A stretch of 64,000 nt of DNA from NCBI RefSeq assembly GCF_045679555.1, contig NC_092093.1, positions 62,636,365-62,700,364 on the forward strand. The letters are read 5' to 3'. The position numbers and the translations under genes are program-made. The stretch is from Salvelinus alpinus. Taxonomy: Eukaryota > Chordata > Actinopteri > Salmoniformes > Salmonidae. Shown in pieces: positions 41,075 through 52,199 of this stretch. Numbering within the stretch: the stretch's first letter is position 1; each line of letters opens with the position of its first letter. A model generated the notes under the pieces. That model was given only the letters and a program-made list of their open reading frames with translations, ran no database searches and was not told where the DNA came from.

Positions 41075-42045
41075 ATGCCTAAGGCACGTTCACGCAGATG
41101 AGCAGGGACCCTGTGCATCTCTCTTTTGGTGTTTTTCAGAGTCAGTAGAAAGGCCTCTTTAGAGTCCTAAGTTTTCATAACTGTGACCTTAATTGCCTAC
41201 CGTCTGTAAGCTGTTAGTGTCTTAACGACCGTTGTTTATGGTTCAATGAACAAGCATGGGAAACAGTAAACCCTTTACAATGAAGATCTGTGAAGTTATT
41301 TGGATTTTTACGAATTACCTTTGAAAGACAGGGTCCTGAAAAAGGGAGGTTTCTTTTTTTGCTGAGTTTATATGGAGGCTTAAATATCCTGACCTATTGA
41401 GATATACTTGGTGGAGGCTCAATCAAGCTAGTTGTCTTGACTACTTTCTTATGTCATTCTCGCTGGCACCAAAAGTTGAAAAAGTGTTGATTTGGGACAG
41501 AATGCGGTTGGACCATCAAATAATTGGCATATACAGTACATTGCTCTTACAGAATTTCCACATGGGATAGGATATTGGAAATGTAGTCAAAGCCTATTGG
41601 ATGATAACTTGTTTTTAACTAGGACAGAATCATTTATAACTAACATTTTCCAACGTAACATAGATACAGCAGATCCCCTTATTGTATGGGACATTTTTAA
41701 ATGTGCCTTTAGAGGCCATGCAATTCAATACTCATCTTTAAAACAAAAGCAATTTAGGTCAAAAGAGTTCATATTAACAAAGGAAATAGAAGGACTAACC
41801 ATAGAGGCACAGAATAAGTTTGAGGGGAAAAAAATGGAGGAACTTATTCAAGAAAGATCAAGTGTAATATATTATCAAAATAAATGAAACTGGATGGAAT
41901 ATGGGGAAAAAGGCACCTAATTATTTTTTAATCATCAACATGGAAATGTTTGCCAAAAATAATTTACTGAAACTTGTTACAAATGACAGTCACACATGAT
42001 TCACCAAATTATATTTTGAAAGAGAAAACAAAGTATTTCAAGCAT

Positions 42046-44155
42046 ATGTGTATATTTGTAAACAACAGCTGGTGCGCGAAATCTAAGAGTAAGAAAGTCT
42101 CAAGGTTTTGCTCGGCTGAGGTAGAGTATCTCATGATAAGCTGTAGACCACACTGTTTACCTAGAGAGTTTTCCTTTATATTATTCGTAGCTGTCTATTT
42201 ACCACTACAAACCGATGCTGGCACTAAGACCGCACACAATGAGCTGTATACAACCATAAGCAAACAGGAAAACGCTCATGCAGAGGTGGCGTTCCTAGTA
42301 GCCGGGGAGTTTAATGCAGTGAAGCTTAAATCCGTTTTACCAAATTTCTACCAGCATGTTAAATGTGCAACCAGAGGAGAAAAAAACTCTAGACCACCTT
42401 TACACTACACACAGTATAGCATGTATGAGAGCATCAGCTGTTCCGGACGACAGTGTGATCACGCTCTCTGTAGTCGATGTGAGTAAGACCTTTAAACAGG
42501 TCACAAGGCTGCAGGGCCAGATGGATTACCAAGACGTGTACTCCGAGCATGCACGGATTAACTGGAAAGTGTCTTCACTGACATTTTCAACCTGTCCCTG
42601 ACTGAGTCTGTAATACCAATATGTTTCAAGCAGACAGCCATAGACCCTGTGCCCAAGAACACTAAGGTAACCTGCCTAAATGACTACCGACCCGTAGCAC
42701 TCACATCTGTAGCCATGAAGTGCTTTGAATGGCTGGTCATGGCTCACATCAACACCATTATCCCAGAAACCCTAGACCCACTCCAATTTGCATACCGCCG
42801 CAACAGATCCACAGATGATGAAATCTCTATTGCACTCCACACTGCCCTTTTCCACCTGGACAAAAGGAACACTTATGTGAGAATGCTATTGCTTTACTAC
42901 AGCTCAGCGTTTAACACCATAGTGCCCTCAAAGCTCATCACTAAGCTAAGGACCCTGGGACTAAACACTTCCCTCTGGAACTGGATACTGGACTTCCTGA
43001 CGGGCCGCCCCCAGGTGGTAAGGGTAGGTAACAACACATCAGCCACGCTGATCCTCAACACAGGGGCCCCTCAGGGGTGCAAGCTCAGTCCTCTCCTGTA
43101 CTGCCTGATCACTCATGACTGCACGGCCAGGCACGACTCCAACACCATCATGAAATTTGCTGAAGACACAACAGTGGTAGGCCTGATCACCAACAATGAT
43201 GAGACATCCTATAGGCAGGAGGTCAGAGACCTGGCCGTGTGGTGCCAGGATAACAACCTCTCCCTCAACGTGATCAAGACAAAGACGATGGTTGTGGACA
43301 ACAGGAAAAGGAGGACCGAGCCCATCCCTATTCTCATCAACGGGGCTGTAGTGGAGCAGGTTGAGAGTTTCAAGTTCCTTGGTGTCCACATCACCAACAA
43401 ACTATCATGGTCCAAACACTCTAAGACAGTCGTGAAGACGGCACGACAAAGCCTATTCCCACTCAGGAGACTGAAAAGATTTGGCATGGGTCCTCAGATC
43501 CTCAAAAAGTTCTACAGCTGCACCATCGAGAGCATCCTGACTGGTTGCATCACTGCCTGGTATGGCAACTGCTCGGCCTCCGACCGCAAGGTACTACAGA
43601 GGGTAGTGCGTACGGCCCAGTACATGACTGGGCCAAGCTTCCTGCCATCCAGGACCTCTATACCAGGCGGTGTCAGAGGAAGGCCCTAAAAACCCTAGTC
43701 ATAGACTGTTCTCTCTGCTACCGCACGGCAAGCGGTACCGGAGCGCCAAGTCTAGATCCAAGAGGCTTCTTCACAGCTTCTACCCCCAAGTCATAGGACT
43801 CCTGAACAGCTAATCAAATGGCTACCCCTCTCTCCCCTCTTTTACGCTGCTGCTTCTCTCTGTTTATTATCTATGCATAGTCACTTTAACTGTACCTACA
43901 TGTACATATTACCTCAATTACCTCGACTAACTTGTGCCTCTGTACATTGACTCTGTACCGGTACCCCCTGTATATAGCCTCGCTACTGTTATTTTTCTGC
44001 TTCTCTTTAATTCTTTGTTATTTTTTATTTTTTACTTAACACTTATTTTACTTAAAACTGCATTGTTGGTTAAGGGCTTGTAAGTATGCATTTCACTGTT
44101 AGGTCTTCACCTGTTGTCTTCGGCGCATGTGACAAATACAATTTTATTTTATTTG
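42046..44155 (+). mobile_element. Rex1-like LINE, internally deleted copy
   Basis: The endonuclease part (FVNNSWCAKSKSKKVSRFCS, AFLVAGEFNAVKLK) joins abruptly near 42405 to linker sequence, and RT follows. GDFN has become GEFN. The 3' end is GTGACAAATACAATTTTATTT. It lies where RT of the L1-like LINE should be. Confidence 0.85.
42480..43700 (+). pseudogene. Rex1-like reverse transcriptase with FAED box
   Basis: The main open stretch (42649-43689, 346 codons) begins [20 protein letters not shown] and contains [71 protein letters not shown] (catalytic pair reduced to ED, 43156-43167), [15 protein letters not shown] and [20 protein letters not shown]. The first catalytic D of the ...DYSSAF box has become Y (LYYSSAF). 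Two active-site changes make it inactive. Confidence 0.88.
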
Positions 44156-44911
44156 GAATTAAGAGGAGGGGTGGTAGGGTTAGGGGAACATACTAAAGGA
44201 AAATATATTTTATGTACGGTGCATTCGGAAAGTATTCAGACCCCTTGACTTTTTCTATTTGTTTTATGTTACAGCCTAATTCTAAAATGGATTAAATACA
44301 TGTTTTTCCTCATCAATCTACACACAATACCACATAATGACAAAGCGAAAACAGGTTTGTTTTCAAATTTATTCAAAAAACGAAACAGAAATACCCTATT
44401 AACATCAGTATTTAGACCTCTTGCTATGAGACTCGAAAATTGAGCTCAGGTGCATCCTGTTTCCATTGATCATCCTTGAGATGTTTCTACAACTTGATTG
44501 GAGTCCACCTGTGGTAAATTCAATTGATTGGACATGATTTGGAAAGGCACACACCTGTCTATATATAGTGCCTTGTAAAAGTATTCACCCCCTTGGCATT
44601 TTTCCTATTTTGTTGCATTACAACCTGTAATTTAAATGGATTTTTATTTGGATTTCATGTAATGGCCATACACAAAATAGTCAAAATTGGTGAAGTGAAA
44701 TGAAAAAAATTACTTGTTTAAAAAAAAATTATATATATATTTAAACAGAAAAGTGGTGCGTGCATCGGTATTCACCCCTTAGCTATGAAGCCCCTAAATA
44801 AGATCTGGTGCAACCAATTACCTTCAGAAGTCACATAATTTGTTAAATATTTCACCTGTGTGCAATCTAAGTGTCACATAATCTGTCACATGATCTCAGT
44901 ATATATACATA

Positions 44912-46537
44912 CAGTGGGGCAAATAAGTATTTAGTCAGCCACCAATTGTGCAAGTTCTCCCACTTAAAAAGATGAGAGAGGCCTGTAATTTTCATCATAG
45001 GTACACTTCAACTATGACAGACAAAATGAGAAAAGAAAACCTAGAAAATCACATTGTAGGATTTTTAATCAATTTATTTGCAAATTATGGTGGAAAATAA
45101 GTATTTGGTCAATAACAAAAGTTTATCTCAATACTTTGTTATATACCCTTTGTTGGCAATGACAGAGGTCAAACGTTTTCTGTAAGTCTTCACAAGGTTT
45201 TCACACACTGTTGCTGGTATTTTGGCCCATTCCTCCATGCAGATCTCCTCTAGAGCAGTGATGTTTTGGGGCTGTTGCTGGGCAACACGGACTTTCAACT
45301 CCCTCCAAAGATTTTCTATGGGGTTGAGATCTGGAGACTGGCTAGGCCACTCCAGGACCTTGAAATGCTTCTTACGAAGCCACTCCTTCGTTGCCCTGGC
45401 AGTGTGTTTGGGATCATTGTCATGCTGAAAGACCCAGCCACGTTTCATCTTCAATGCCCTTGCTGATGGAAGGAGGTTTTCACTCAAAATCTCACGATAC
45501 ATGGCCCCATTCATTCTTTCCTTTACACGGATCAGTCGTCCTGGTCCCTTTGCAGAAAAACAGCCCCAAAGCATGATGTTTCCACCCCCATGCTTCACAG
45601 TAGGTATGGTGTTCTTTGGATGCAACTCAGCATTCTTTGTCCTCCAAACACGACGAGTTGAGTTTTCCAAACACGACGAGTTGTCCTCCAAACACGACGA
45701 GTTGAGGTTTCATCTGACCATATGACATTCTCCCAATCTTCTTCTGGATCATCCAAATGCTCTCTAGCAAACTTCAGACGGGCCTGGACATGTACTGGCT
45801 TAAGCAGGGGGACACGTCTGTCACTGCAGGATTTGGGTCCCTGGCGGTGTAGTGTGTTACTGATGGTAGGCTTTGATACTTTGGTCCCAGCTCTCTGCAG
45901 GTCATTCACTAGGTCCCCCCGTGTGGTTCTGGGATTTTTGCTCACCGTTCTTGTGATCATTTTGACCCCACGGGGTGAGATCTTGCGTGGAGCCCCAGAT
46001 CGAGGGAGATTATCAGTGGTCTTGTATGTCTTCCATTTCCTAATAATTGCTCCCACAGTTGATTTCTTCAAACCAAGCTGCTTACCTATTGCAGATTCAG
46101 TCTTCCCAGCCTGGTGCAGGTCTACAATTTTGTTTCTGGTGTCCTTTGACAGCTCTTTGGTCTTGGCCATAGTGGAGTTTGGAGTGTGACTGTTTGAGGT
46201 TGTGGACAGGTGTCTTTTATACTGATAACAAGTTCAAACAGGTGCCATTAATACAGGTAACGAGTGGAGGACAGAGGAGCCTCTTAAAGAAGAAGTTACA
46301 GGTCTGTGAGAGCCAGAAATCTTGCTTGTTTGTAGGTGACCAAATACTTATTTTCCACCATAATTTGCAAATAAATTCATTCAAAATCCTACAATGTGAT
46401 TTTCTAGATTTTTTTCTTCTAATTTTGTCTGTCATAGTTGACGTGTACCTATGATGAAAATTACAGGCCTCTCTCATCTTTTTAAGTGGGAGAACTTGCA
46501 CAATTGGTGGCTGACTAAATACTTTTTTGCCCCACTG
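44912..46537 (-). mobile_element. Tc1-like transposon (type 5), innermost, complete ends
   Basis: CAGTGGGGCAAATAAGTATT and the inverted ATACTTTTTTGCCCCACTG, with TA at 44910-44911 and 46538-46539. Length 1626 bp is normal for the family, and long outer inverted repeats of about 200 bp with inner direct-repeat-like sites (AATAAGTATTTGGTC) are visible. Confidence 0.92.
45128..46170 (-). pseudogene. Tc1 transposase (type 5), spoiled by a local triplication
   Basis: From [20 protein letters not shown] (46170) the paired helix-turn-helix region, the [11 protein letters not shown] linker and the first catalytic segment VIWSDET are intact. The frame then runs into three tandem copies of a CCAAACACGACGAGTTG motif (45641-45704) and changes. 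It resumes as [32 protein letters not shown] (second D) and [15 protein letters not shown] (E) to the normal ending NKGYITKY. Apart from the triplication the enzyme looks complete. Confidence 0.9.
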
Positions 46538-46609
46538 TACATGTTCTGAAAGGCCCCAGAGTCTGCAACACCACTATGCAAGGGGCACCACCAAGCAAGC
46601 GGCACCATC

Positions 46610-47500
46610 AAGACCAAGGAGCTCTCCAAACAGGTCAAGGACAAAGTTGTGGAAAAGTACAGATCAGGGTTGGGTTATAAAAAAAGATCAGAAACTTTGA
46701 ACATCCCACGGAGCACCATTAAATCCATTATAACATTTTTTTAAGAATATGGCACCACAACAAACCTGCCAAGAGAGGGCCGCCCACGAAATCTCACGGA
46801 CCAGACAAGGAAGGCATTAATCAGAGAGGCAACAAAGAGACCAAAGATAACTCTGAAGGAGCTGCAAAGCTACACAGGGGAGATTAGAGTATCTGTCCAT
46901 AGGACCACTTTAAGCCGTACACTCCACAAAGCTGGGCTTTACAGAAGAGTGGCCAGAAAAAAGCCATTGCTTAAAGAAAAAAATAAGCAAACACGTTTGG
47001 TGTTCGCCAAAAGGCATGTGGGAGACTCCGCAAGCATATGGAAGATGGTACTCTGGTTAGATGAGACTAAAACTGAGCTTTTTGCCATCAAGGAAAACTG
47101 GTCAGAATTGAAGGAATGATGGCGCTAAATACAGGGAAATTCTAGAGGAAACCTGTTTCAGTCTTCAAGAGATTTGAGACTGGGACGGAGGTTCACCTTC
47201 CAGCAGGACAATGACCCTAAGCATACTGCTGAAGCAACACTCAAGTGGTTTAAGGGGAAACAATTACATTTCTTGGAATGGCCTAGTCAAAGCCCAGACC
47301 TCAATCCAATTGAGAATCTGTGGTATGACTTAAAGATTTCTGTACGCCAGTGGAACCCATCCAACTTGAAGGAGCTGGAGCAGTTTTACCTTGAAGAATG
47401 GGCAAAAATCCCAGTGGCTAGATGTGCCAAGCTTATAGAGACATACCCCAAGAGACTTGCAGCTGTAATTGCTGCAAAAGGTGTCTCTACAAAGTATTGA
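46610..47500 (+). pseudogene. Tc1 transposase (type 4), internally deleted
   Basis: KTKELSKQVKDKVVEKYRSG (46612) begins the DNA-binding half; TTTNLPREGRPRNLTDQTRK and HRTTLSRTLHKAGLYRRVAR follow, then VLWLDETK (first D). About 47095-47170 is short by roughly 60-70 codons, after which [20 protein letters not shown] (second D), [15 protein letters not shown] (E) and VIAAKGVSTKY end the protein. A stop at about 46743 also interrupts the first half. Confidence 0.87.
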
Positions 47501-47696
47501 CTTTGGAGGGGGTGAATAGTTATGCACGTTCAAGTTTTCTTTTTTTTTGTCTTATTTTGTTTGTTTGTTTCACAAAAAAAATTATTTTGCATCTTCAAAG
47601 TGGTAGGCATGTTGTGTAAATCAAATGACACGAACCCCCCAAAAATCAATTTTAATTCCAGGTTGTAAGGCAACAAAATAGGAAAAATGCCAAGGG

Positions 47697-48034
47697 TGTC
47701 ACGCTCGTCTGAATGAATGGATCAAGGCGCAGTGTACTTAGAGTTCCACATGTTTAATAAATATGAAACTCACCAAAAACAATACAGAAGAAAACGAATC
47801 GTGACGTTCTGGGCTGCTCACAGGCAGCTACACAAAAACAAGATCCCACAAACACCAGGTGGGAAAAGGCTGCCTAAATATGATCCCCAATCAGAGACAA
47901 TGATAGACAGCTGCCTCTGATTGGGAACCATACCAGGCCAACAAAGACATAGAAAACATAGATTGCCCACCCTAGTCACACCCTGACCTAACCAAATAGA
48001 GAATTAAAAGGATCTCTAAGGTCAGGGTGTGACA
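47697..48034. repeat. Solo LTR 2 (338 bp) inside a Tc1
   Basis: TGTCACGCTCGTC...GTCAGGGTGTGACA with a perfect 5-bp target duplication AAGGG (47692-47696 and 48035-48039). It shares ends and several internal blocks with solo LTR 1, so both come from one LTR-retrotransposon family. It lies in the right end of the type 4 Tc1. Confidence 0.9.
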
Positions 48035-48109
48035 AAGGGGAGTGAATACTTTCGCAAGACACTGTAAGGTCCCATAGTTGACAGCGCATGTCAAAGCAAA
48101 AACCAAGCC

Positions 48110-48625
48110 ATGAGGTCGAAGGAATTGTCCGTAGATCTCAGAGACAGGATTGTGGGGGAAGGCTACCAAAACATGTCTGCAGCATTGAAGGTCCCCAAGA
48201 ACCCAATGGCCTCCATCATTCTTAAAAGAAAGAAGTTTGGGACCACCAGGACTCTTCCTAGAGCTGGCCGCCCAGCCAAACTGAGCAATCGGGGGAGGAA
48301 GGCCTTGGTCAGGGAGGTGACTAAGAACCCGATGGTCACTCTGACAGAGCTCCAGAGTTCCTCTGTGGAGATGGGAGAACCTTCTAGAAGGACAACCATC
48401 TCTGCAGCATTCCACCAATCAGGCCTTTATGGTAGAGTGGCCAGACGGAAGCCACTTCTCAGTAAATGGCACATGACAGCCTGCTTGGAGTTTGCCAAAA
48501 GGCACCTAAAGGACGCTCAGACCATGAGAAACAAAATTCTCTTTGGCCTAAATACCAAGCGTCACATCTGGTGGAAACCTGGCACCATCCCTACGGTGAA
48601 GCATGGTGGTGGCAACATCATGCTG
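48110..48625 (+). pseudogene. Tc1 transposase (type 3), C-terminally deleted
   Basis: MRSKELSVDLRDRIVGEGYQ opens a frame covering the helix-turn-helix region, TLPRAGRPAKLSNRGRKALV, the NKILFG segment (the WSDETK-type first D is lost) and [15 protein letters not shown], where it runs directly into the 3' terminal repeat. The second half of the catalytic domain is deleted. Confidence 0.87.
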
Positions 48626-48781
48626 TGGGGATTTTCATTTTTTTTCTATAAACCTGTTTTTGCTTTGTCATTATGGAGTATTGTGTGTAGATTGATGAGG
48701 GGAAAAAAAGAATTAGAATAAGGCTGTTTGAAAATGTGGGAAAAGTCAAGGGGTCTGAATACTTTCCGTAGGCACTGTATA

Positions 48782-49065
48782 TGTGCGCTGAGAGTCAGGA
48801 AGCAAGTTCAGGGAGTGAGTGTTTTATTAAATAAACTGAACGTAATACAAAACAAGAAACAACTAACAGCACACAGACATGAAACTGAAACAATGACGCC
48901 TGGGGAAGGAACCAAAGGGAGTGACATATATAGGGAAGGTAATCAGGGAAGTGATGGAGTCCAGGTGAGTCTGATGACACGCAGGTGCGTGTAACCATGG
49001 TGATAGGTGTGCGCCATAACGAGCAGCCTGGAGACCTAGACGCCGGAGAGGGAGCACACGTGACA
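48782..49065. repeat. Solo LTR 3 (284 bp) at the junction of two Tc1s
   Basis: TGTGCGCTGAGAGTC...GGAGCACACGTGACA with target duplication GTATA at 48777-48781 and 49066-49070. Internal TTTTATTAAATAAACTGAAC suggests a poly-A signal region. It differs from solo LTRs 1 and 2 except for the terminal TGACA. Confidence 0.85.
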
Positions 49066-49070
49066 GTATA

Positions 49071-50687
49071 CAGTTGAAGTCAGAAGTTTACATACACCTT
49101 AGCCAAATACATTTAAACTCAGTTTTTCACAATTCCTGACATTTAATCCTCATAAAAAAATCCCTGTTTTAGGTCAGTTAGGATCCCCACATTATTTTAA
49201 GAATGTGAAATGTCAGAATAATAGTAGAGAGAATGATTTATTTCAGCTTTTATTTTTTCATCACATCCCCAGTGGGTCAGAGGTTTACATACACTCAATT
49301 AGTATTTGATAGCATTGCCTTTAAATTGTTTAACTTGGGTCAAACATTTCGGGTAGCCTTCCACAAGCTTCACACAATGAGTTGGGTGAATTTTTGCCCA
49401 TTCTTCCTGACAGAGCTGGTGTAACTGAGTCAGGTTTGAAGGCCTCCTTGCTCGACACTCTTTTTCAATTCTGCCCACAAATGTTCTATAGGCTTGAGGT
49501 CAGGGCTTTGTGATGGCCACTCCAATACCTTGACTTTGTTGTCCTTAAGCCATTTTGCCACAACTTTGGAAGTTTGCTTGGGGTCATTGTCCATTTGGAA
49601 GACCCATTTGCAACCAAGCTTAACTTCCTGACTGATGTCTTGAGATGTTGCTTCAATATATCCACATAATTTCCCCTCCTCATGATGCCATCTATTTTGT
49701 GAAGTGCACCAGTCCCTCCTGCAGCAAAGCACCTCCAATACATGATGCTGCCACCCCCGTGCCTCACGGTTGGGATGGTGTTCTTCGGCTTGCAAGCCTC
49801 TCCCTTTTTCCTCCAAACATAATCATGGTCATTATGGCCAAACAGTTCTATTTTTGTTTCATCAGACCAGAGGACATTTCTCCAAAAAGTACGATATTTG
49901 TCCCCATGTGCAGTTGCAAACCGTAGTTTGGCTTTTTTATGGCGGTTTTGGAGCAGTGGCTTTTCAGGTTATGTCGATATAGGACTCGGTTTACTGTGCA
50001 TATAGATACTTTTGTACCTGTTTCCTCCATCATCTTCACAAGGTCCTTTGTTGTTGTTATGGGATTGATTTGCACTTTTCGCACCAAGGTACGTTAATCT
50101 CAAGGAGACTGAACGCGTCTCCTTCCTGAGCGGTATGACGGCTGCATGGTGTTTATACTTGCGTACTATTGTTTGTACAGATGAACGGGGTACCTTCAGG
50201 CATTTGGAAATTGCTCCCAAGGATGAACCAGACTTGTGGAGGTCTACAATTTGTTTCTGAGGTCTTGGCTGATTTCTTTTGATTTTTCCATGATGTCAAG
50301 CAAAGAGGCACTGAGTTTGAAGGTAGGCCTTGAAATACATCCACAGGTACACCTCCAATTGACTCAAATGATGTCAATTAGCCTATCAGAAGCTTCTAAA
50401 GCCATGACATCATTTTCTGGAATTTTCCAAGCTGTTTAACGGCGCTGTCAACTAAGTGTATGTAAATTTCTGACTCACTGGAATTGTGATACAGTGAATA
50501 ATAAGTGAAATAATCTGTCTGCAAACAATTGTTGGAAAAAATTACTTGTGCCATGCACAAGTAATGCACTAGATGTCCTAACCGACTTGCCAAAACTATA
50601 GTCTGTTAGCAAGAAATTTGTGGAGTGGTTAAAAAACAAGTTTAAATGACTCCAACCTAAGTGTATGTAAACTTCTGACTTCAACTG
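49071..50687 (-). mobile_element. Sleeping Beauty-type Tc1 transposon (type 6)
   Basis: The ends CAGTTGAAGTCAGAAGTTTA and TAAACTTCTGACTTCAACTG are inverted and match the Sleeping Beauty/salmonid Tc1 subfamily, with inner repeats CAGAGGTTTACATACACTC (49278) and AAGTGTATGTAAATTTCTGA (50454) as in the IR/DR layout. TA lies at 49069-49070; the right-hand TA is changed to TG. Length 1617 bp. Confidence 0.92.
49430..50292 (-). pseudogene. Sleeping Beauty-type transposase, multiply broken
   Basis: It starts [14 protein letters not shown] near 50292 and loses frame at once. 50220-49969 gives GAISKCLKVPRSSVQTIVRK, 50087-49848 gives VRKVQINPITTTKDLVKMME and HNLKSHCSKTAIKKP, and the catalytic end reads WVFQMDNDPKQTSKVVAKWL (second D) and SPDLKPIEHLWAELKKSV (E). 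At least four frame changes or stops were needed to follow it. Confidence 0.88.
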
Positions 50688-50728
50688 TGTATATATATTT
50701 TTAAAAATATATATATTTTTTTACCCAA

Positions 50729-50979
50729 GTCACACCAATGTGTCGGAGCCCACCACAGGAGTCGCTAGTGCGCAATGGGACAAGGACATCCCTGCCGGCC
50801 AAACCCTGCCGGCCAAACCCTCCCCTAACCCGGAAGACTCTGGGACAATTGTGCGCCGCCCCATGGGCCTCCCGGTCGCGGCCAGCTGCGACAGAGCCTT
50901 GACTTAAATCCAGAATCTCTAGTTGCACAGGTAGCACTGCGATGCAGTGCCTTATACCACTGCGCCACTCGGGAGGCCC
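50729..50979 (-). mobile_element. Diverged tRNA-derived SINE, minus strand
   Basis: The same family as 29467-29960. In minus sense it starts GGGCCTCCCGAGTGGCGCAG (A box) and includes CCGGGAGGCCCATGGGGCGG, CACAATTGTCCCAGAG and a short 3' half ending GTGTGACTTGGG. It has an internal deletion and no clear target duplication. Confidence 0.8.
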
Positions 50980-51139
50980 GTGCACTGTGTATGTATATAT
51001 ATATATTTACCCCAAAATATATGGCGGATTGGAAATTATGCAATTTTATTGATGGAAGCTACAATCTATCTGCAATATTAAAGCTGATCTACCCCCTAAA
51101 AAATAAATAAAATAATTATAAATACATGGCTCTAGTTCT

Positions 51140-51268
51140 GTTCATATGTTTATTATATAAACCACACCACTGGCAGTTAATATGCAACACACAACTCCAC
51201 AACCCCCATCAGTTCACATGTTTATTATATAAACCACACCACTGGCAGTTAATATGCAACACACAACT
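51140..51268. repeat. Tandem duplication, 72-bp period
   Basis: GTTCATATGTTTATTATATA...ACACACAACT begins at 51140 and again at 51212 with few differences. Confidence 0.85.
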
Positions 51269-51490
51269 ACAAGTGTAGGATCCTCATTTGATCCGGTTTG
51301 CAACAGGAATTGTGAAATAATATGTGGATTATAATTGATGGGCATTTTTGTAGGGGTTGATACATTTTTCGTAAGAGAAAATCAAGTCTGAAATGTCAAC
51401 CTTTTTAAACACTACAAGTGAAACATTTCCTGAATTGCAGGAAAGTTCTCCTGCAACAGGGTGACAGAATTAAGATCCTACATCTGCACA
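51269..51490. mobile_element. MITE with GTAGGATC-type ends
   Basis: The left end AAGTGTAGGATCCTCATTTGATC is inverted relative to the right end GAATTAAGATCCTACATCTG. The interior of about 180 bp has TGCAACAGGAATTG and GAATTGCAGG...TCCTGCAACAGGG inverted pairs. It has the form of a non-autonomous DNA transposon. Confidence 0.65.
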
Positions 51491-52016
51491 TAACCTTTCA
51501 GTTCATATGTAGTACGCCCCCTTTTAAGTTCACGTTCATCACAATCCCCTCTCTCTCCGACTCATAAACCCTAGTTCATAAACCCTGGTAAATCTGACAG
51601 CATGACAAATCTCCTCTCTGTAGTTCTGAAAGTGTCTGTAACTATCCCATCCTTCCAAACAGCCCTGCGGTTACCTTCTTTTTCCAACCCTCATAATCGG
51701 ATTCTTGAATGAGAACACAAAGAAATGGAAATATTAACTTTGCCAAAAACCTTTATAATGTGTCATTCCCATCAGATCCCTGTGGGTATGGCCCTTTTGA
51801 AGCTGCATGGAAGCGATGGTAATGAGCTGGTCCTTTAATGGGCTATACGTGAGGGGCATCCAGGGCCAGTATTGATCCTCTCCTAATTAGCGCATAGGTG
51901 GGTGTACATAGGTGCATAATGAGAGTGATACTGAGCCTAATGAACACAGACAACCCCTGATACCTAAAAAAGGGAATAGTTGAAAATTAGAGGGGGAGGG
52001 TTCACACATGTATGTT
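51491..52016. other. No recognised genes
   Basis: About 525 bp. A duplicated CATAAACCCTAGTTCATAAACCCTGG segment (51564-51590) is the only local structure. Confidence 0.45.
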
Positions 52017-52152
52017 TGTTTTACTCCATGTGTAACTCTGTGTTGTTGTATGTGTCGAACTGCTTTGCTTTATCTTGGCCAGGTCGCAATTGTAAATGAG
52101 AACTTGTTCTCAACTTGCCTACCTGGTTAAATAAAGGTGAAATACAATTTTA
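52017..52152 (+). mobile_element. LINE 3' tail (same family as 35284)
   Basis: GTAACTCTGTGTTGTTGTAT through CTTGGCCAGGTCGCAATTGT to GCCTACCTGGTTAAATAAAGGTGAAATAC. It is the plus-strand counterpart of the minus-strand fragment at 35284-35400. Confidence 0.75.
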
Positions 52153-52199
52153 AAAAACACAAGGGGGAAGAGTTTAAATGTTACACAAGGGCTGGATAA

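Larger units (their letters stand above)
39501..41368 (-). mobile_element. Tc1-like transposon (type 2) with a solo LTR inside
   Basis: AACTCAGCAAAAAAAGAAAC and GGTTTCTTTTTTTGCTGAGTT are the ends, with TA at 39499-39500 and 41369-41370. Removing the solo LTR gives about 1.46 kb. It interrupts the endonuclease region of the L1-like LINE. Confidence 0.9.
44577..48064 (+). mobile_element. Tc1-like transposon (type 4), middle shell
   Basis: Left end GTGCCTTGTAAAAGTATTCA and right end TGAATACTTTCGCAAGACACTG are inverted; the left CA of the TIR is lost. TA follows at 48065-48066. The interior TCTCAGTATATATA resumes as CATGTTCTGAAAGGCCCC after the inner Tc1 (46540). A solo LTR also lies inside, at 47697-48034. 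Confidence 0.88.
44217..48777 (+). mobile_element. Tc1-like transposon (type 3), outer shell of a three-deep nest
   Basis: Left end GTGCATTCGGAAAGTATTCA and right end TGAATACTTTCCGTAGGCACTG are inverted, with TA at 44215-44216 and 48778-48779. ACACACCTGTCTATATA at 44560 joins AAGGTCCCATAGTTGACAGC at 48066 when the inner elements are removed. It carries a C-terminally deleted transposase. Confidence 0.88.
38880..51110 (+). mobile_element. L1-like LINE host of many nested insertions
   Basis: Three separated pieces appear to belong to one plus-strand L1-like LINE. 38880-39498 encodes endonuclease-like sequence (LADNMRRRSVFTWLKEKEYN, IYCLQKTH, WLINLYCPDNDDPCFFENIY). 41371-42045 encodes the linker before RT (PLIVWDIFKCAFRGHAIQYS, NKFEGKKMEELIQERSS). 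44156-44216 plus 50981-51110 is the 3' UTR (AGGAAAATATATTTTATGTA; ATATGGCGGATTGGAAATTA; CTACAATCTATCTGCAATAT; AAAAATAAATAAAATAA tail). RT itself is absent at the place now occupied by a Rex1-like LINE. The intervening insertions are listed separately. Confidence 0.65.
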
